This document shows, piece by piece, positions 17,060 through 25,628 of a stretch of 37,108 nucleotides of DNA (its first letter is position 1; each line of letters begins with the position of its first letter). This DNA comes from Paracoccaceae bacterium (lineage in GTDB: Bacteria > Pseudomonadota > Alphaproteobacteria > Rhodobacterales > Rhodobacteraceae), in the NCBI GenBank assembly GCA_020630695.1, contig JAHDIS010000035.1, positions 6,092 through 43,199 on the forward strand, in the 5' to 3' direction. A program made the position numbers and the translations under genes. Under the pieces are notes generated by a model that did not search any database, had not been told where the DNA came from, and saw only the letters and a program-made list of their open reading frames with translations.

Positions 17060-17112
17060 TCACTGTCATCAGGCCCAAGGCAAGGCCGAACAAAAGGCCC
17101 AGCGCGCGCTGA

Positions 17113-17454
17113 CTAGTCCACCGCGCGGATCAGCTTGCGCTCCAGCACCCGCAGCACGGTCCGCAGGTCATGCCCACGTTTGAGCACCTGCCCTTCCATG
17201 CCGATGACAGCGTATTCGCCCTGCCGGCCGCGCAGCTTGGGGCGCTTTTCAATCCGGTAAAGCGGATTTTCTGCCGTACGCCGGAAGACGGAAAAGACAG
17301 CAACTTCGCGCAGCGACGAAATTCCATAGTCCCGCCATTCCCCGGCGGCAACCATTCGCCCATAAAGCGAAAGGATGACACCCAGTTCCTTGCGGTGAAA
17401 GGAAACCACCGGCTGCGCCACGTGGCCCTGCGGAAACGGAGTAAGGCTGTTCAT
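17113..17454 (-). CDS. DUF2794 domain protein
   Basis: A 113-residue protein of unknown function. The conserved block (SFHRKELGVILSLYGRMVAAG, WRDYGI, VAVFSVFRR, PLYRIEKRP, VLKRGHDL) matches what I recall as DUF2794, a family found throughout Alphaproteobacteria. It is probably cytoplasmic, with an alpha/beta fold. ATG 17454 lacks a convincing ribosome binding site; the frame continues to 17517 with no better start. It is convergent with the ureohydrolase and divergent from the phenylacetate operon. No function can be proposed. Confidence 0.85.
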   Translation of the reverse strand: MNSLTPFPQGHVAQPVVSFHRKELGVILSLYGRMVAAGEWRDYGISSLREVAVFSVFRRTAENPLYRIEKRPKLRGRQGEYAVIGMEGQVLKRGHDLRTVLRVLERKLIRAVD

Positions 17455-17525
17455 TCTGCCAGAGTTGCGCCGACGCGGAGATAAATCAAGCAAATAGGCA
17501 CCTGCTGCCGCTTCCAAACATACTT

Positions 17526-17537
17526 GACCAATTGGTC
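17526..17537. promoter_or_regulatory. Palindromic operator of the phenylacetate operon
   Basis: GACCAATTGGTC is a perfect 12-bp palindrome 35 bp before the paaI start. Its left arm overlaps TTGACC (17524-17529), a possible -35 box. The gene for a TetR-family repressor is last in this operon, and such repressors usually bind palindromes in their own promoter, so this is the likely operator. Confidence 0.55.
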
Positions 17538-17572
17538 GGCTTTTTGCACGCTCGCGACTGGGAGGACATTCA

Positions 17573-18025
17573 ATGACACCGCAAGAACGCGCACAGCGTT
17601 CGGCTGAAGCCCTTTGGCAAGGGGATCAGGCGAGCCAACAATTGGGCTTGAAAATCGCCGAAGTGAGCCCCGGCCGCGCCGTGCTGACCATGCGGGTCGA
17701 AGATCGTCATTTGAATGGCCATAGGATTTGTCATGGCGGCTTCATCTTTACACTGGCCGACAGCGCATTTGCCTTTGCCTGCAATTCCTACAACAAACTG
17801 ACCGTGGCTCAGGAAAACCAGATCACCTTTCTGGCGCCTGGCAAAGCCGGCGAGTTATTGACCGCAACCTGCACAGAACAAGCACTGACAGGTCGATCCG
17901 GGGTCTATGACGTGACGGTCACAGGCGAAGATGGACGACAAGTTGCCCTGATGCGTGGCCTGTCCCGCACAATCAAAGGTCAGCTCTTCGAAGAACCTGA
18001 CACCACAGGAGAAAACAATGCGTGA
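17573..18025 (+). CDS. paaI: Hydroxyphenylacetyl-CoA thioesterase PaaI
   Basis: A 150-residue hotdog-fold thioesterase. The active-site region HGGFIFTLADSAFAFACNS and the strand ENQITFLAPGKAGE are characteristic of PaaI, which releases CoA from stalled (hydroxy)phenylacetyl-CoA and intermediates during aerobic phenylacetate degradation. GGAGG lies 7 nt before ATG 17573. The stop overlaps the thiolase start by 8 bp. It is the first gene of a four-gene operon (paaI, thiolase, paaK, tetR) behind a palindromic putative operator. Confidence 0.95.
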   Translation: MTPQERAQRSAEALWQGDQASQQLGLKIAEVSPGRAVLTMRVEDRHLNGHRICHGGFIFTLADSAFAFACNSYNKLTVAQENQITFLAPGKAGELLTATCTEQALTGRSGVYDVTVTGEDGRQVALMRGLSRTIKGQLFEEPDTTGENNA

Positions 18026-19205
18026 AGCGTGGCTTTGTCAGGGGTCTCGCACCCCAATCGGGCGCTACGGAGGGGCATTGTCCTCTGTAAGGCCCGACGA
18101 TCTTCTTGCCGGGGTGATCCGCGCAGTTGTGCCTTCAGGGGTGCCCATAGATGAAGTGATCATGGGCTGCGCCAATCAGGCTGGCGAAGACAATCGCAAC
18201 ATTGCGCGAATGTCCGCGCTTCTGGCCGGTATCGGGGAAGAGGTGCCCGGCGTGACGGTCAACCGCCTTTGCGGCTCGGGTCTGGATGCTGTGGCTATGG
18301 CGGCACGGCAGGTGAAATGCGGCGAGGCTGAAATCGTACTGGCCGGCGGTGTCGAATCCATGTCGCGCGCGCCTTTTGTCATGGGCAAGGCAGATACCGC
18401 GTTCTCGCGGCAGGCGGATGTCTTTGACACGACGATCGGCTGGCGCTTCGTAAACAAGGCCATGCACAAAGAGTTCGGCACGGATTCCATGCCGGAAACG
18501 GCGGAAAACGTGGCAGAGGATTTCAATGTATCCCGACAGGATCAGGATGCCTTTGCCTTGAGATCACAAGAGCGGGCCGCGGCCGCCATTGCCTCTGGCC
18601 GTCTGGCGCGGGAAATCACGCCTGTCACGATTCCCAAACGCAAAGGTGACGATGTTGTTGTGGACACGGACGAACACCCTCGCCTGACCACCTTGGACAA
18701 GCTCGCCAGTCTGCGCGCGCCCTTTCGCGACGGCGGGTCTGTAACTGCCGGGAATGCCTCGGGCGTCAACGACGGCGCAGCCGCCTTGATAATTGCCTCC
18801 CCAGAAGCCGCGAAAAAACACGGGCTTTCGCCCGTTGCGCGCATTCTGGGCGCGGCTACAGCAGGTGTGGCACCGCGTATCATGGGTTTTGGCCCGGCAC
18901 CTGCATCACGCAAGCTTCTGGGCCAGCTTGGCTTGTCGATCAGTGATATGGACGTGATTGAACTAAATGAGGCATTCGCAGCACAAGCGCTTGCCGTGAC
19001 CCGTGATCTGGGCCTGCCCGATGACGCGCCTCATGTGAACCCCAACGGCGGCGCGATCGCCCTTGGGCATCCATTGGGAATGTCCGGTGCCCGTCTTGCT
19101 CTGACCGCGGGCCACTCGCTTCAACAAACGCAATCACGCTATGCTTTGTGCACCATGTGCATTGGAGTTGGACAGGGCATCGCCCTTGTCATGGAACGGC
19201 TTTGA
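18018..19205 (+). CDS. paaJ: Beta-ketoadipyl-CoA / 3-oxo-5,6-didehydrosuberyl-CoA thiolase
   Basis: A 395-residue thiolase. The acyl-accepting cysteine lies in NRLCGSGLDA, the catalytic His in ALGHPLGMSGAR, and the second Cys in CTMCIGVGQG; PIGRYGGALSSVRPDDL at the N-terminus is typical of PaaJ/PcaF rather than acetoacetyl-CoA thiolases. In the phenylacetate pathway it makes the two thiolytic cleavages, yielding acetyl-CoA and succinyl-CoA. AGGAG sits 5 nt before ATG 18018, which lies inside the end of paaI. The paaK start follows 12 bp after the stop. PcaF for protocatechuate is the alternative; the operon context favours PaaJ. Confidence 0.93.
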   Translation: MREAWLCQGSRTPIGRYGGALSSVRPDDLLAGVIRAVVPSGVPIDEVIMGCANQAGEDNRNIARMSALLAGIGEEVPGVTVNRLCGSGLDAVAMAARQVKCGEAEIVLAGGVESMSRAPFVMGKADTAFSRQADVFDTTIGWRFVNKAMHKEFGTDSMPETAENVAEDFNVSRQDQDAFALRSQERAAAAIASGRLAREITPVTIPKRKGDDVVVDTDEHPRLTTLDKLASLRAPFRDGGSVTAGNASGVNDGAAALIIASPEAAKKHGLSPVARILGAATAGVAPRIMGFGPAPASRKLLGQLGLSISDMDVIELNEAFAAQALAVTRDLGLPDDAPHVNPNGGAIALGHPLGMSGARLALTAGHSLQQTQSRYALCTMCIGVGQGIALVMERL

Positions 19206-19217
19206 CGGAGAGACGAC

Positions 19218-20516
19218 ATGGAAGATCTCACGCCCCCGAAATCCTCGTTGGATCCGATGGAGATTGCCTCGCGCGATGAAATCGCGACGTTGCAATTGGA
19301 TCGTATGAAATGGTCGCTGCGCCATGCCTATGAAAACGTGCCACACTACAAGGCGAGTTTTGATGCCGCAGGCGTGCATCCGGACGATCTGCAAAGTCTC
19401 GAAGATCTCGCAAGGTTTCCCTTCACCGTCAAAACAGACCTGCGGGAAAACTATCCTTTTGGAATGTTTGCAGTGCCCCGCGAACAAATCGCGCGTATTC
19501 ACGCGTCGTCTGGGACAACCGGCCAGCCAACTGTTGTGGGCTATACAAAACGCGATCTGGATACATGGGCCAGCGTTGTTGCGCGATCCTTGCGTGCATC
19601 CGGCCTGAAGCCCGGAGACATCCTGCACAATGCCTACGGGTACGGGCTGTTTACAGGCGGTCTTGGCATTCATCTCGGGGCGGACAAACTGGGTTTGTCC
19701 ACGGTGCCAATTTCAGGTGGCATGACCCAAAGACAAGTGCGCCTGATCGAGGATTTTGGCGCGACAGGCATTACGGTCACGCCCTCCTATTCATTGTCCA
19801 TCATCGACGAATATGCGGCCCAGGGGCTGGACCCGCGCAAGTCCCCGCTCAAGGTCGGGATCTTTGGCGCAGAGCCTTGGACCAACGCGATGCGACGTGA
19901 AATCGAAGACGCCTTCGACATGCACGCAGTGGACATCTATGGACTGTCAGAAGTTATGGGCCCCGGCGTCGCCAATGAATGCGTGGAAACCAAGGACGGG
20001 TTGCACATCTGGGAAGATCATTTCTATCCCGAAGTCATCGACCCGGAAACCGGAGAGGTGCTGCCAGATGGCGAATTGGGCGAACTGGTCTTTACCTCTC
20101 TGACCAAAGAAGCCTTTCCCATTATTCGCTATCGCACCCGCGATCTGACCAGACTGCTGCCCGGAACCGCACGGTCAATGCGGCGGATGGAAAAGGTGAC
20201 AGGCCGCAGTGACGATATGATCATCCTGCGCGGGGTTAATGTTTTTCCAACACAAATCGAGGAACAACTGATGACGGTTCCTGCCCTCGCGCCACACTTC
20301 CAATTGGAACTGAACCGCGTAGGCAACAAGGATGAAATGCGCGTCAAAGTCGAGAGCATGCCCGAGGCCGGCGTCGGCGATCCTGCGCAGGAACTGGCCA
20401 GCAAGATCAAACAGGTTGTCGGTGTTTCGGTTGCTGTGGATTTGCTGGAACCCGGCGGTGTGGCGCGCAGCCAGGGCAAAGCGGTTCGCATCGTCGACAA
20501 CCGGCCCAAAACCTAA
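19218..20516 (+). CDS. paaK: Phenylacetate-CoA ligase
   Basis: A 432-residue adenylate-forming enzyme that activates phenylacetate to phenylacetyl-CoA with ATP, the first step of the pathway. Visible motifs are the P-loop-like HASSGTTGQPTVVGYT, NAYGYGLFTGGLG, the adenylate-binding DIYGLSEVMGPG, the hinge RYRTRDLT and the C-terminal GRSDDMIILRGVNVFP. Length matches PaaK (about 435). ATG 19218 is preceded by GGAGAG. The TetR regulator starts 3 bp after the stop. The ring-epoxidase genes paaABCDE and paaZ/G are not in the window, so the pathway genes are split in this genome. Confidence 0.97.
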   Translation: MEDLTPPKSSLDPMEIASRDEIATLQLDRMKWSLRHAYENVPHYKASFDAAGVHPDDLQSLEDLARFPFTVKTDLRENYPFGMFAVPREQIARIHASSGTTGQPTVVGYTKRDLDTWASVVARSLRASGLKPGDILHNAYGYGLFTGGLGIHLGADKLGLSTVPISGGMTQRQVRLIEDFGATGITVTPSYSLSIIDEYAAQGLDPRKSPLKVGIFGAEPWTNAMRREIEDAFDMHAVDIYGLSEVMGPGVANECVETKDGLHIWEDHFYPEVIDPETGEVLPDGELGELVFTSLTKEAFPIIRYRTRDLTRLLPGTARSMRRMEKVTGRSDDMIILRGVNVFPTQIEEQLMTVPALAPHFQLELNRVGNKDEMRVKVESMPEAGVGDPAQELASKIKQVVGVSVAVDLLEPGGVARSQGKAVRIVDNRPKT

Positions 20517-20519
20517 ATC

Positions 20520-21089
20520 ATGCCACGCGGGCTAGCCCACGATCACGCCGAGAAACGCGCCCGCATTCGAAGCGGCGCTGCGGCCTATTTCGCACGCCAC
20601 GGATTTGATCGCGCGTCGATGACCGATGTTGCACAGGCCTGCGGAGTATCAAAGGCGTTGCTGTATCACTATCACAACAGCAAAGAAGCATTGCTGCATG
20701 ACATCCTTGATGCCCATCTGTCGCATCTCGTGGATATAACCCGCCGTGCCGCGCCAGAAGGGCTTCGGGCACTGATAACCGCCGTCCTGATGGCCTACGA
20801 GGACGCCGACGCGGAACACAAGCTACAGCTTGAAGCCTTGCATTTGTTACCCAAAGACCTGCACGCCCCGCTGGTGGCCTTGCAGCGCGAACTGGTTGCA
20901 CTGATGGCTGGTGCGGTCTTGGGTCAGCGCCCCGATCTTGACGCCGACCGGCAGCGTGCTGCAGCGATGTCCGTGTTCGGGATTCTCAATTGGGTTTACA
21001 TGTGGCACCGCCCCGGCAAAGGCATGAGTCGCGCAGACTACGCCGCATTTGCCGGGGATTTCGTTGAAGGTGGATTGGCCAAGATCTAG
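20520..21089 (+). CDS. TetR-family regulator of the phenylacetate operon
   Basis: A 189-residue repressor. The N-terminal helix-turn-helix (about 12-58) reads IRSGAAAYFARHGFDRASM then VAQACGVSKALLYHYHNSKEAL, canonical for TetR. The C-terminal helical half is the ligand-binding domain. It is coupled to paaK (3-bp gap). TetR-type PaaR repressors in other bacteria respond to phenylacetyl-CoA; the same is inferred here. The perfect palindrome at 17526-17537 is its probable site. The gene ends 16 bp before the convergent DUF2330 gene. Confidence 0.92.
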   Translation: MPRGLAHDHAEKRARIRSGAAAYFARHGFDRASMTDVAQACGVSKALLYHYHNSKEALLHDILDAHLSHLVDITRRAAPEGLRALITAVLMAYEDADAEHKLQLEALHLLPKDLHAPLVALQRELVALMAGAVLGQRPDLDADRQRAAAMSVFGILNWVYMWHRPGKGMSRADYAAFAGDFVEGGLAKI

Positions 21090-21105
21090 CCATCCGTTCT
21101 GGCCT

Positions 21106-22407
21106 TTATTGATGGTAAGCGGCCTGAACCGTCTCATTGATACGGGCATTGATGGAACTCATCGGCCAGCCCGTCATCTTACGCAATTGCCGCGCTTCGC
21201 TTTGCAGTCTCTTTCGGGTCCGCAGAATATAGGCCTTGGCCGAAGCTTGATACTCTTCCTTGCCACCACAGTTCAGGTCCCCATCAAACGGATGCCACAT
21301 GATGTAGCGACCCTGAAAATTGCGGCGGTTGTCGGTTGCGCGAAACTGGATGTCTTTCTTCATCTGCCCTTTTGAATACCGCGCGTGCAAACGCGTGACA
21401 TAGATGTCCCGCACCAGCTCTTCTTTTCCGGTCAATCCGGTAACACCAAGTGCGCGCATTTCACGGCCATTCAATGGATCAGCCGCACAGGGATCGCACC
21501 ACCCCATATCCCAGCCATACTCAAGCAAGATGCCCCCGCGTCGGGGCAGTGCCTTATCGAGAACGCGTTTGTAAAACTCTCCAAAGCGTTCTTCGACAAA
21601 GAGCGGCACATCCACGTTTGTAGGGATTTCAGCAACCTTGTAGTTGACCGGCTCAACCCGACCTTTGCGTGACAGCATAAAGAACAGCGCATCCTGCGCA
21701 CCGTCGCCATTCAGCTTGCCCAACTGGATCGGCAACATGAAATCGTCCGATCGAAACCGGATTTGCAGCGGCGGAAGTTCTTGGGTTTCACCTTTGGCAT
21801 GGCGGGACAGGTTCACGCGGGCAACAAAGAACTTCATTCCCATCTTGATGTAGTCAGCCAGAACAGGCTCTGCCCCCTTTGGCAGCTTGTAACCCTCTTC
21901 GGTCAGAAAGGTGGTTAGCCCATCAGACTGCTCTGCCTTCAGAATCAAAATGTCATAGGCCCCAACAGCATATTTGGCAGCAATCGTGACGCCCTTGGCG
22001 CGGGCGCGCTGCGCTTGGGTTGGCTGCTGTTGTTTACGAAACAGGCGCGTGGTCGCAGCCTCTTCGACCACCACCTCCATATTAGGATCACGACAAGGGG
22101 ATGCATCATGGTATTCAACCAATCTTGGCGCGCTGAACGCGTCCAGATGGGCGATGACTTCTTTGTCGACCGTTTTGATCTGCGGGCGTTTCAGGACAGT
22201 CGGCGTGGGAATCACCAGCGCGAAGTCACTGGGATTGCCGCGATAATCCGATGCCATGGTAATCACAGACAGATTGCCCTCGCGGAAATAGACGACCTTG
22301 GACGCTTGATTGAACAAGTCTCCATCAGCCTTCGCCACGTAAAACCCGCAAAAAGCAGCGGCGCTTTGCGCCCAAATACCCAAGAAAACAGCCAGAACTA
22401 TCCGCAT
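21106..22407 (-). CDS. DUF2330 secreted protein
   Basis: A 433-residue protein with an N-terminal signal peptide (RIVLAVFLGIWAQSAAA, cleavage likely before FCGFYVA). The body matches what I recall as DUF2330: CGFYVAKADGDLFN, VVYFREGNLSVITMASDY, FALVIPTP, and later LPIQLG and ILLEYGWDM. Several cysteines (for example SPCRDP, WCDPCAADP, LNCGG) suggest disulfides in the periplasm. The function is unknown. ATG 22407 has GAGGG about 6-7 nt upstream. It converges with the tetR gene and diverges from serC. Confidence 0.85.
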   Translation of the reverse strand: MRIVLAVFLGIWAQSAAAFCGFYVAKADGDLFNQASKVVYFREGNLSVITMASDYRGNPSDFALVIPTPTVLKRPQIKTVDKEVIAHLDAFSAPRLVEYHDASPCRDPNMEVVVEEAATTRLFRKQQQPTQAQRARAKGVTIAAKYAVGAYDILILKAEQSDGLTTFLTEEGYKLPKGAEPVLADYIKMGMKFFVARVNLSRHAKGETQELPPLQIRFRSDDFMLPIQLGKLNGDGAQDALFFMLSRKGRVEPVNYKVAEIPTNVDVPLFVEERFGEFYKRVLDKALPRRGGILLEYGWDMGWCDPCAADPLNGREMRALGVTGLTGKEELVRDIYVTRLHARYSKGQMKKDIQFRATDNRRNFQGRYIMWHPFDGDLNCGGKEEYQASAKAYILRTRKRLQSEARQLRKMTGWPMSSINARINETVQAAYHQ

Positions 22408-22597
22408 TTCAAACCCTCAAACCTAAACCTGTTAAAAACAGATGATACTGGAAAGCCGGCACCGGACAACAAATCAAAGCAGTTGCCACCTGCTCGGCCA
22501 AAAGTTTCCGATGCGCGGCGGGCGTCTCTCACTCATCGAAGAAACCGACCGTTTCAGGTGATTTTCCGACTTGCTGTCACAGGCAGCCTCTCATACA

Positions 22598-22654
22598 CCC
22601 GACGGCGGGACACCCCTCCCCAACGAGGGGCGCTTATCTGGAAGGGTAGCATTG
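22598..22654 (+). ncRNA. Structured leader of serC-serA (candidate serC leader RNA)
   Basis: Before the serC ATG lie a small hairpin CCCG/CGGG (22598-22609) and a 6-bp hairpin CCCCTC/GAGGGG (22613-22618 with 22625-22630). The same C-rich segment, ACCCCTCC at 22612-22619, can pair with GGAAGGGT at 22640-22647, which contains the ribosome binding site, with 7 of 8 pairs. The two pairings exclude each other. A conserved serC leader whose final stem overlaps the ribosome binding site is known from alphaproteobacteria; I assign this region to it by position and layout only. Bases 22408-22597 show nothing further clear. Confidence 0.5.
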
Positions 22655-23809
22655 ATGGCTATGACCAAACCCGGCACGCGGCCGGCCAATCCGCGTTTTT
22701 CTTCTGGCCCTTGCGCCAAACCCCCTGTCTTTGAATTGACTCAGCTTGCGGATGCGCCTTTGGGCCGCTCGCACCGTGCTGCCGTCGGCAAAGCCAAACT
22801 CAAGGCCGCGATCGAAGGCACACGCGAAGTGCTGGGCATCCCTGCCGATTACCGAATCGGGATTGTACCTGCATCGGACACCGGCGCAGTTGAGATGGCA
22901 ATGTGGTCCATGCTCGGCGCGCGCAAAGCAACCATGGTTGCATGGGAAAGCTTTGGATCTGGTTGGGTGACTGACGTGGTCAAGCAACTCAAGATTGATG
23001 CCGATGTGAAAACCGCTGACTATGGCGAGATCGTCGACATGGCCGCCGTAGATTACGACACGGATGTCGTCTTTACCTGGAATGGCACGACATCCGGCGT
23101 TCGGATGGCTAATGGCGATGCAATCCCCGCAGATCGCGACGGTCTGACGATTTGCGACGCGACATCTGCGGCCTTCGCGCAGGACCTGCCCTGGGACAAA
23201 CTGGATGTGACCACCTTCTCTTGGCAGAAGGTGCTGGGCGGCGAAGCGGCTCACGGTATGCTGATCCTGTCGCCCCGCGCCGTAGAACGGCTAGAGAGCT
23301 ATACCCCCGCATGGCCTCTGCCCAAGATTTTCCGCCTGACCAAAGGTGGCAAGCTGATCGAAGGTATCTTTGAAGGCGCCACGATCAATACGCCCTCCAT
23401 GCTTGCCGTTGAGGACTACTTGATCGCTCTGGATTGGGCGCGCTCGGTTGGTGGACTGAACGGCTTGATGGCCCGCGCAAATGCGAGCGCCGAAGCAGTC
23501 TGGAATTTCTGTGCTGCGAACGACTGGATCGACAATCTGGCGTCCGACCCAGCCACGCGCTCGAACACGTCGGTTTGCCTGAAGTTCACAGACGACCGCA
23601 TCAAGGACGGAGCTGCATTTGCAAAAGCCGTCGCCAAACGGCTTGAGGCCGAAGGCGTCGCGCTCGATATCGGTGCCTATCGTGACGCCCCTGCAGGTCT
23701 TCGCATCTGGTGTGGCGGAACCGTTGAAACCGCCGATATCGAAGCGATGTTGCCTTGGCTTGATTGGGCATTCCACGCCGAGATCGAAGCACTGGCCGAA
23801 GCGGCCTGA
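22655..23809 (+). CDS. serC: Phosphoserine aminotransferase
   Basis: A 384-residue PLP enzyme (class V fold) converting 3-phosphohydroxypyruvate to phosphoserine. The N-terminal [14 protein letters not shown] and [18 protein letters not shown] are typical of the alphaproteobacterial SerC branch; the PLP lysine is in [15 protein letters not shown]. Two close ATGs exist; 22655 is 8 nt from GAAGGG and is preferred over 22661. The 5' region can fold onto that ribosome binding site. serA follows 173 bp downstream, giving a serC-serA pair that makes the first two steps of serine synthesis. Confidence 0.97.
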   Translation: MAMTKPGTRPANPRFSSGPCAKPPVFELTQLADAPLGRSHRAAVGKAKLKAAIEGTREVLGIPADYRIGIVPASDTGAVEMAMWSMLGARKATMVAWESFGSGWVTDVVKQLKIDADVKTADYGEIVDMAAVDYDTDVVFTWNGTTSGVRMANGDAIPADRDGLTICDATSAAFAQDLPWDKLDVTTFSWQKVLGGEAAHGMLILSPRAVERLESYTPAWPLPKIFRLTKGGKLIEGIFEGATINTPSMLAVEDYLIALDWARSVGGLNGLMARANASAEAVWNFCAANDWIDNLASDPATRSNTSVCLKFTDDRIKDGAAFAKAVAKRLEAEGVALDIGAYRDAPAGLRIWCGGTVETADIEAMLPWLDWAFHAEIEALAEAA

Positions 23810-23818
23810 AGGTTTGTC

Positions 23819-23879
23819 GCGCGCTCGCGCGCGCTTTGATCCTCAATCAACTCGCAAGGTGCGTCACGCTGCGCGCCTT
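23819..23879 (+). other. Two hairpins in the serC-serA gap
   Basis: GCGCGC/GCGCGC (23819-23824 and 23829-23834, loop TCGC) is followed by TTTGAT and could be a weak terminator. A second hairpin, AAGGTGCG/CGCGCCTT (23856-23863 and 23872-23879), has one wobble pair and no T-run. Together they could reduce or regulate read-through into serA. Confidence 0.4.
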
Positions 23880-23982
23880 GCCCCCAAAACCAGCAATGAA
23901 CCTGCGCACTCAGCGCTCGTATGAAATGTGCATGGGCCGGACATGTGCCGCCTCTATGCCCCGCAATTTAAGGACCAAGACA

Positions 23983-25578
23983 ATGGCTCCCAAGGTACTC
24001 ATCTCTGACAAGCTTTCCGAAGCGGCTGTCCAGATTTTCCGCGATCGCGGCATTGACGTGGACTTCATGCCCGACCTCGGCAAGGACAAGGACAAACTTG
24101 CCGAAGTGATCGGTCAATATGATGGGCTCGCGATCCGTTCGGCGACCAAGGTCACGCCTAAGATTCTGGAAAACGCAGACAATCTCAAGGTGATTGGCCG
24201 TGCCGGCATCGGCACAGACAACATCGACAAGGAAGCGGCGTCCCAAAAGGGTGTGATCGTAATGAACACGCCCTTCGGTAACATGATCACCACGGCCGAA
24301 CACGCCATCGCCATGATGTTTGCCGTTGCCCGTCAAATCCCGGAAGCATCAGAATCCACCCATGCCGGCAAGTGGGAGAAATCCAAGTTCATGGGCGTGG
24401 AGCTGACTGGCAAGACGCTCGGCGTTATTGGCGCTGGCAACATCGGTGGAATCGTCTGTGACCGCGCTCGCGGGCTCAAGATGAAGGTCATCGCCTTCGA
24501 CCCGTTCTTGTCTGAAGAAAAAGCCGACAAGATGCAGGTCGAGAAAGTCGAACTGGACGAACTGCTCAAGCGCGCTGATTTCATCACCTTGCATGTTCCC
24601 GCAACCGATCAGACCCGTGGGATGCTGAACCGGGAAGCCTTGGAAAAAACCAAGAAAGGCGTTCGCATCATCAACTGTGCGCGTGGTGGATTGGTCGACG
24701 AAGAAGCGCTGGCCGATCTGCTGAAGTCGGGTCACGTTGCCGGTGCTGCCTTTGACGTGTTCTCTGAAGAGCCTGCCAAGGAAAACCCGCTGTTCAATTT
24801 GCCGAACGTTGTCTGCACGCCGCACCTCGGCGCGGCAACAACCGAGGCACAGGAAAACGTAGCCCTGCAGGTGGCCGAACAAATGGCCGACTACCTGCTG
24901 ACCGGTGCCGTGCAGAACGCGCTCAATATGCCTTCGGTCACCGCCGAAGAAGCCAAGGTCATGGGCCCGTGGATCAAGCTGACAGATCACCTTGGCAGCT
25001 TTATCGGGCAGATGACTGATGAGCCGATCAAGGCCATCAACATTCTCTACGACGGTATAGCAGCAGAGATGAACCTTGAGGCCCTGAACTGTTCGTTGAT
25101 CGCCGGGATCATGAAGTCGGTTAATCCTGACGTGAACATGGTCTCCGCCCCTCTGATCGCCAAGGATCGCGGCATCAAGATCAGCACCACGAACCAAGCC
25201 AAATCCGGCGCGTTTGAGGGCTATGTCAAAGTGACGGTTGTCACCGACGGACGCGAACGTTCAATTGCGGGCACCGTGTTCAGCGATGGCAAACCCCGGT
25301 TCATCCAGATCAAGGGCATCAACATCGATGCCGAAGTGGGACGCCACATGGTCTACACGACAAACGAAGACGTCCCGGGCATCATTGGCGCGCTGGGCCA
25401 GACCATGGGCAAACACGGCGTCAACATCGCGAACTTTACGCTTGGCCGGAAAGCCGCACAGGACGAAGCCATCGCCCTGCTCTACGTGGATGAGCCTATT
25501 CCGGCAGATGCAATCGCCGATCTGACCGCAACCGGATTGTTCCAGCAGATCAAATCGCTTTCGTTCGAAGTCGCCTGA
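23983..25578 (+). CDS. serA: D-3-phosphoglycerate dehydrogenase
   Basis: A 531-residue NAD-dependent enzyme that commits 3-phosphoglycerate to serine synthesis. The substrate and NAD domains come first (GLAIRSATKV, NLKVIGRAGIGTDNID, the dinucleotide fold GVIGAGNIGG, INCARGGLVDE, and the catalytic His in CTPHLGAAT). An intervening domain (about 320-450) and a C-terminal ACT domain (TTNEDVPGIIGALGQ) follow, so this is the long bacterial type likely sensitive to serine. The frame is open upstream to 23764, but ATG 23983 has AAGGA at 8 nt and gives the standard PKVLISDKLS start. A strong terminator follows. Confidence 0.98.
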   Translation: MAPKVLISDKLSEAAVQIFRDRGIDVDFMPDLGKDKDKLAEVIGQYDGLAIRSATKVTPKILENADNLKVIGRAGIGTDNIDKEAASQKGVIVMNTPFGNMITTAEHAIAMMFAVARQIPEASESTHAGKWEKSKFMGVELTGKTLGVIGAGNIGGIVCDRARGLKMKVIAFDPFLSEEKADKMQVEKVELDELLKRADFITLHVPATDQTRGMLNREALEKTKKGVRIINCARGGLVDEEALADLLKSGHVAGAAFDVFSEEPAKENPLFNLPNVVCTPHLGAATTEAQENVALQVAEQMADYLLTGAVQNALNMPSVTAEEAKVMGPWIKLTDHLGSFIGQMTDEPIKAINILYDGIAAEMNLEALNCSLIAGIMKSVNPDVNMVSAPLIAKDRGIKISTTNQAKSGAFEGYVKVTVVTDGRERSIAGTVFSDGKPRFIQIKGINIDAEVGRHMVYTTNEDVPGIIGALGQTMGKHGVNIANFTLGRKAAQDEAIALLYVDEPIPADAIADLTATGLFQQIKSLSFEVA

Positions 25579-25600
25579 TTTCGGAAACACTGAAATGAAA

Positions 25601-25628
25601 ACGGCGCCCAAAGGGGCGCCGTTTTTTA
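25601..25628. terminator. Terminator between serA and the SulP gene
   Basis: ACGGCGCCC / GGGCGCCGT (9 bp, loop AAAG) is followed by TTTTTATT on the plus strand. The minus-strand side is also T-rich (TTTCATTTC), so it can serve convergent serA and the SulP gene, whose stop codon lies inside the T-run. Confidence 0.9.

Noticed and set aside
21087-21112. Terminator between tetR and the DUF2330 gene
   Set aside because: Only a 4-bp stem (GCCA/TGGC) before CTTTATT is visible, too weak to call.
23764-23982. N-terminal extension of serA by 73 residues
   Set aside because: It overlaps the end of serC in another frame and crosses hairpins; ATG 23983 has a good ribosome binding site and gives the standard SerA length.
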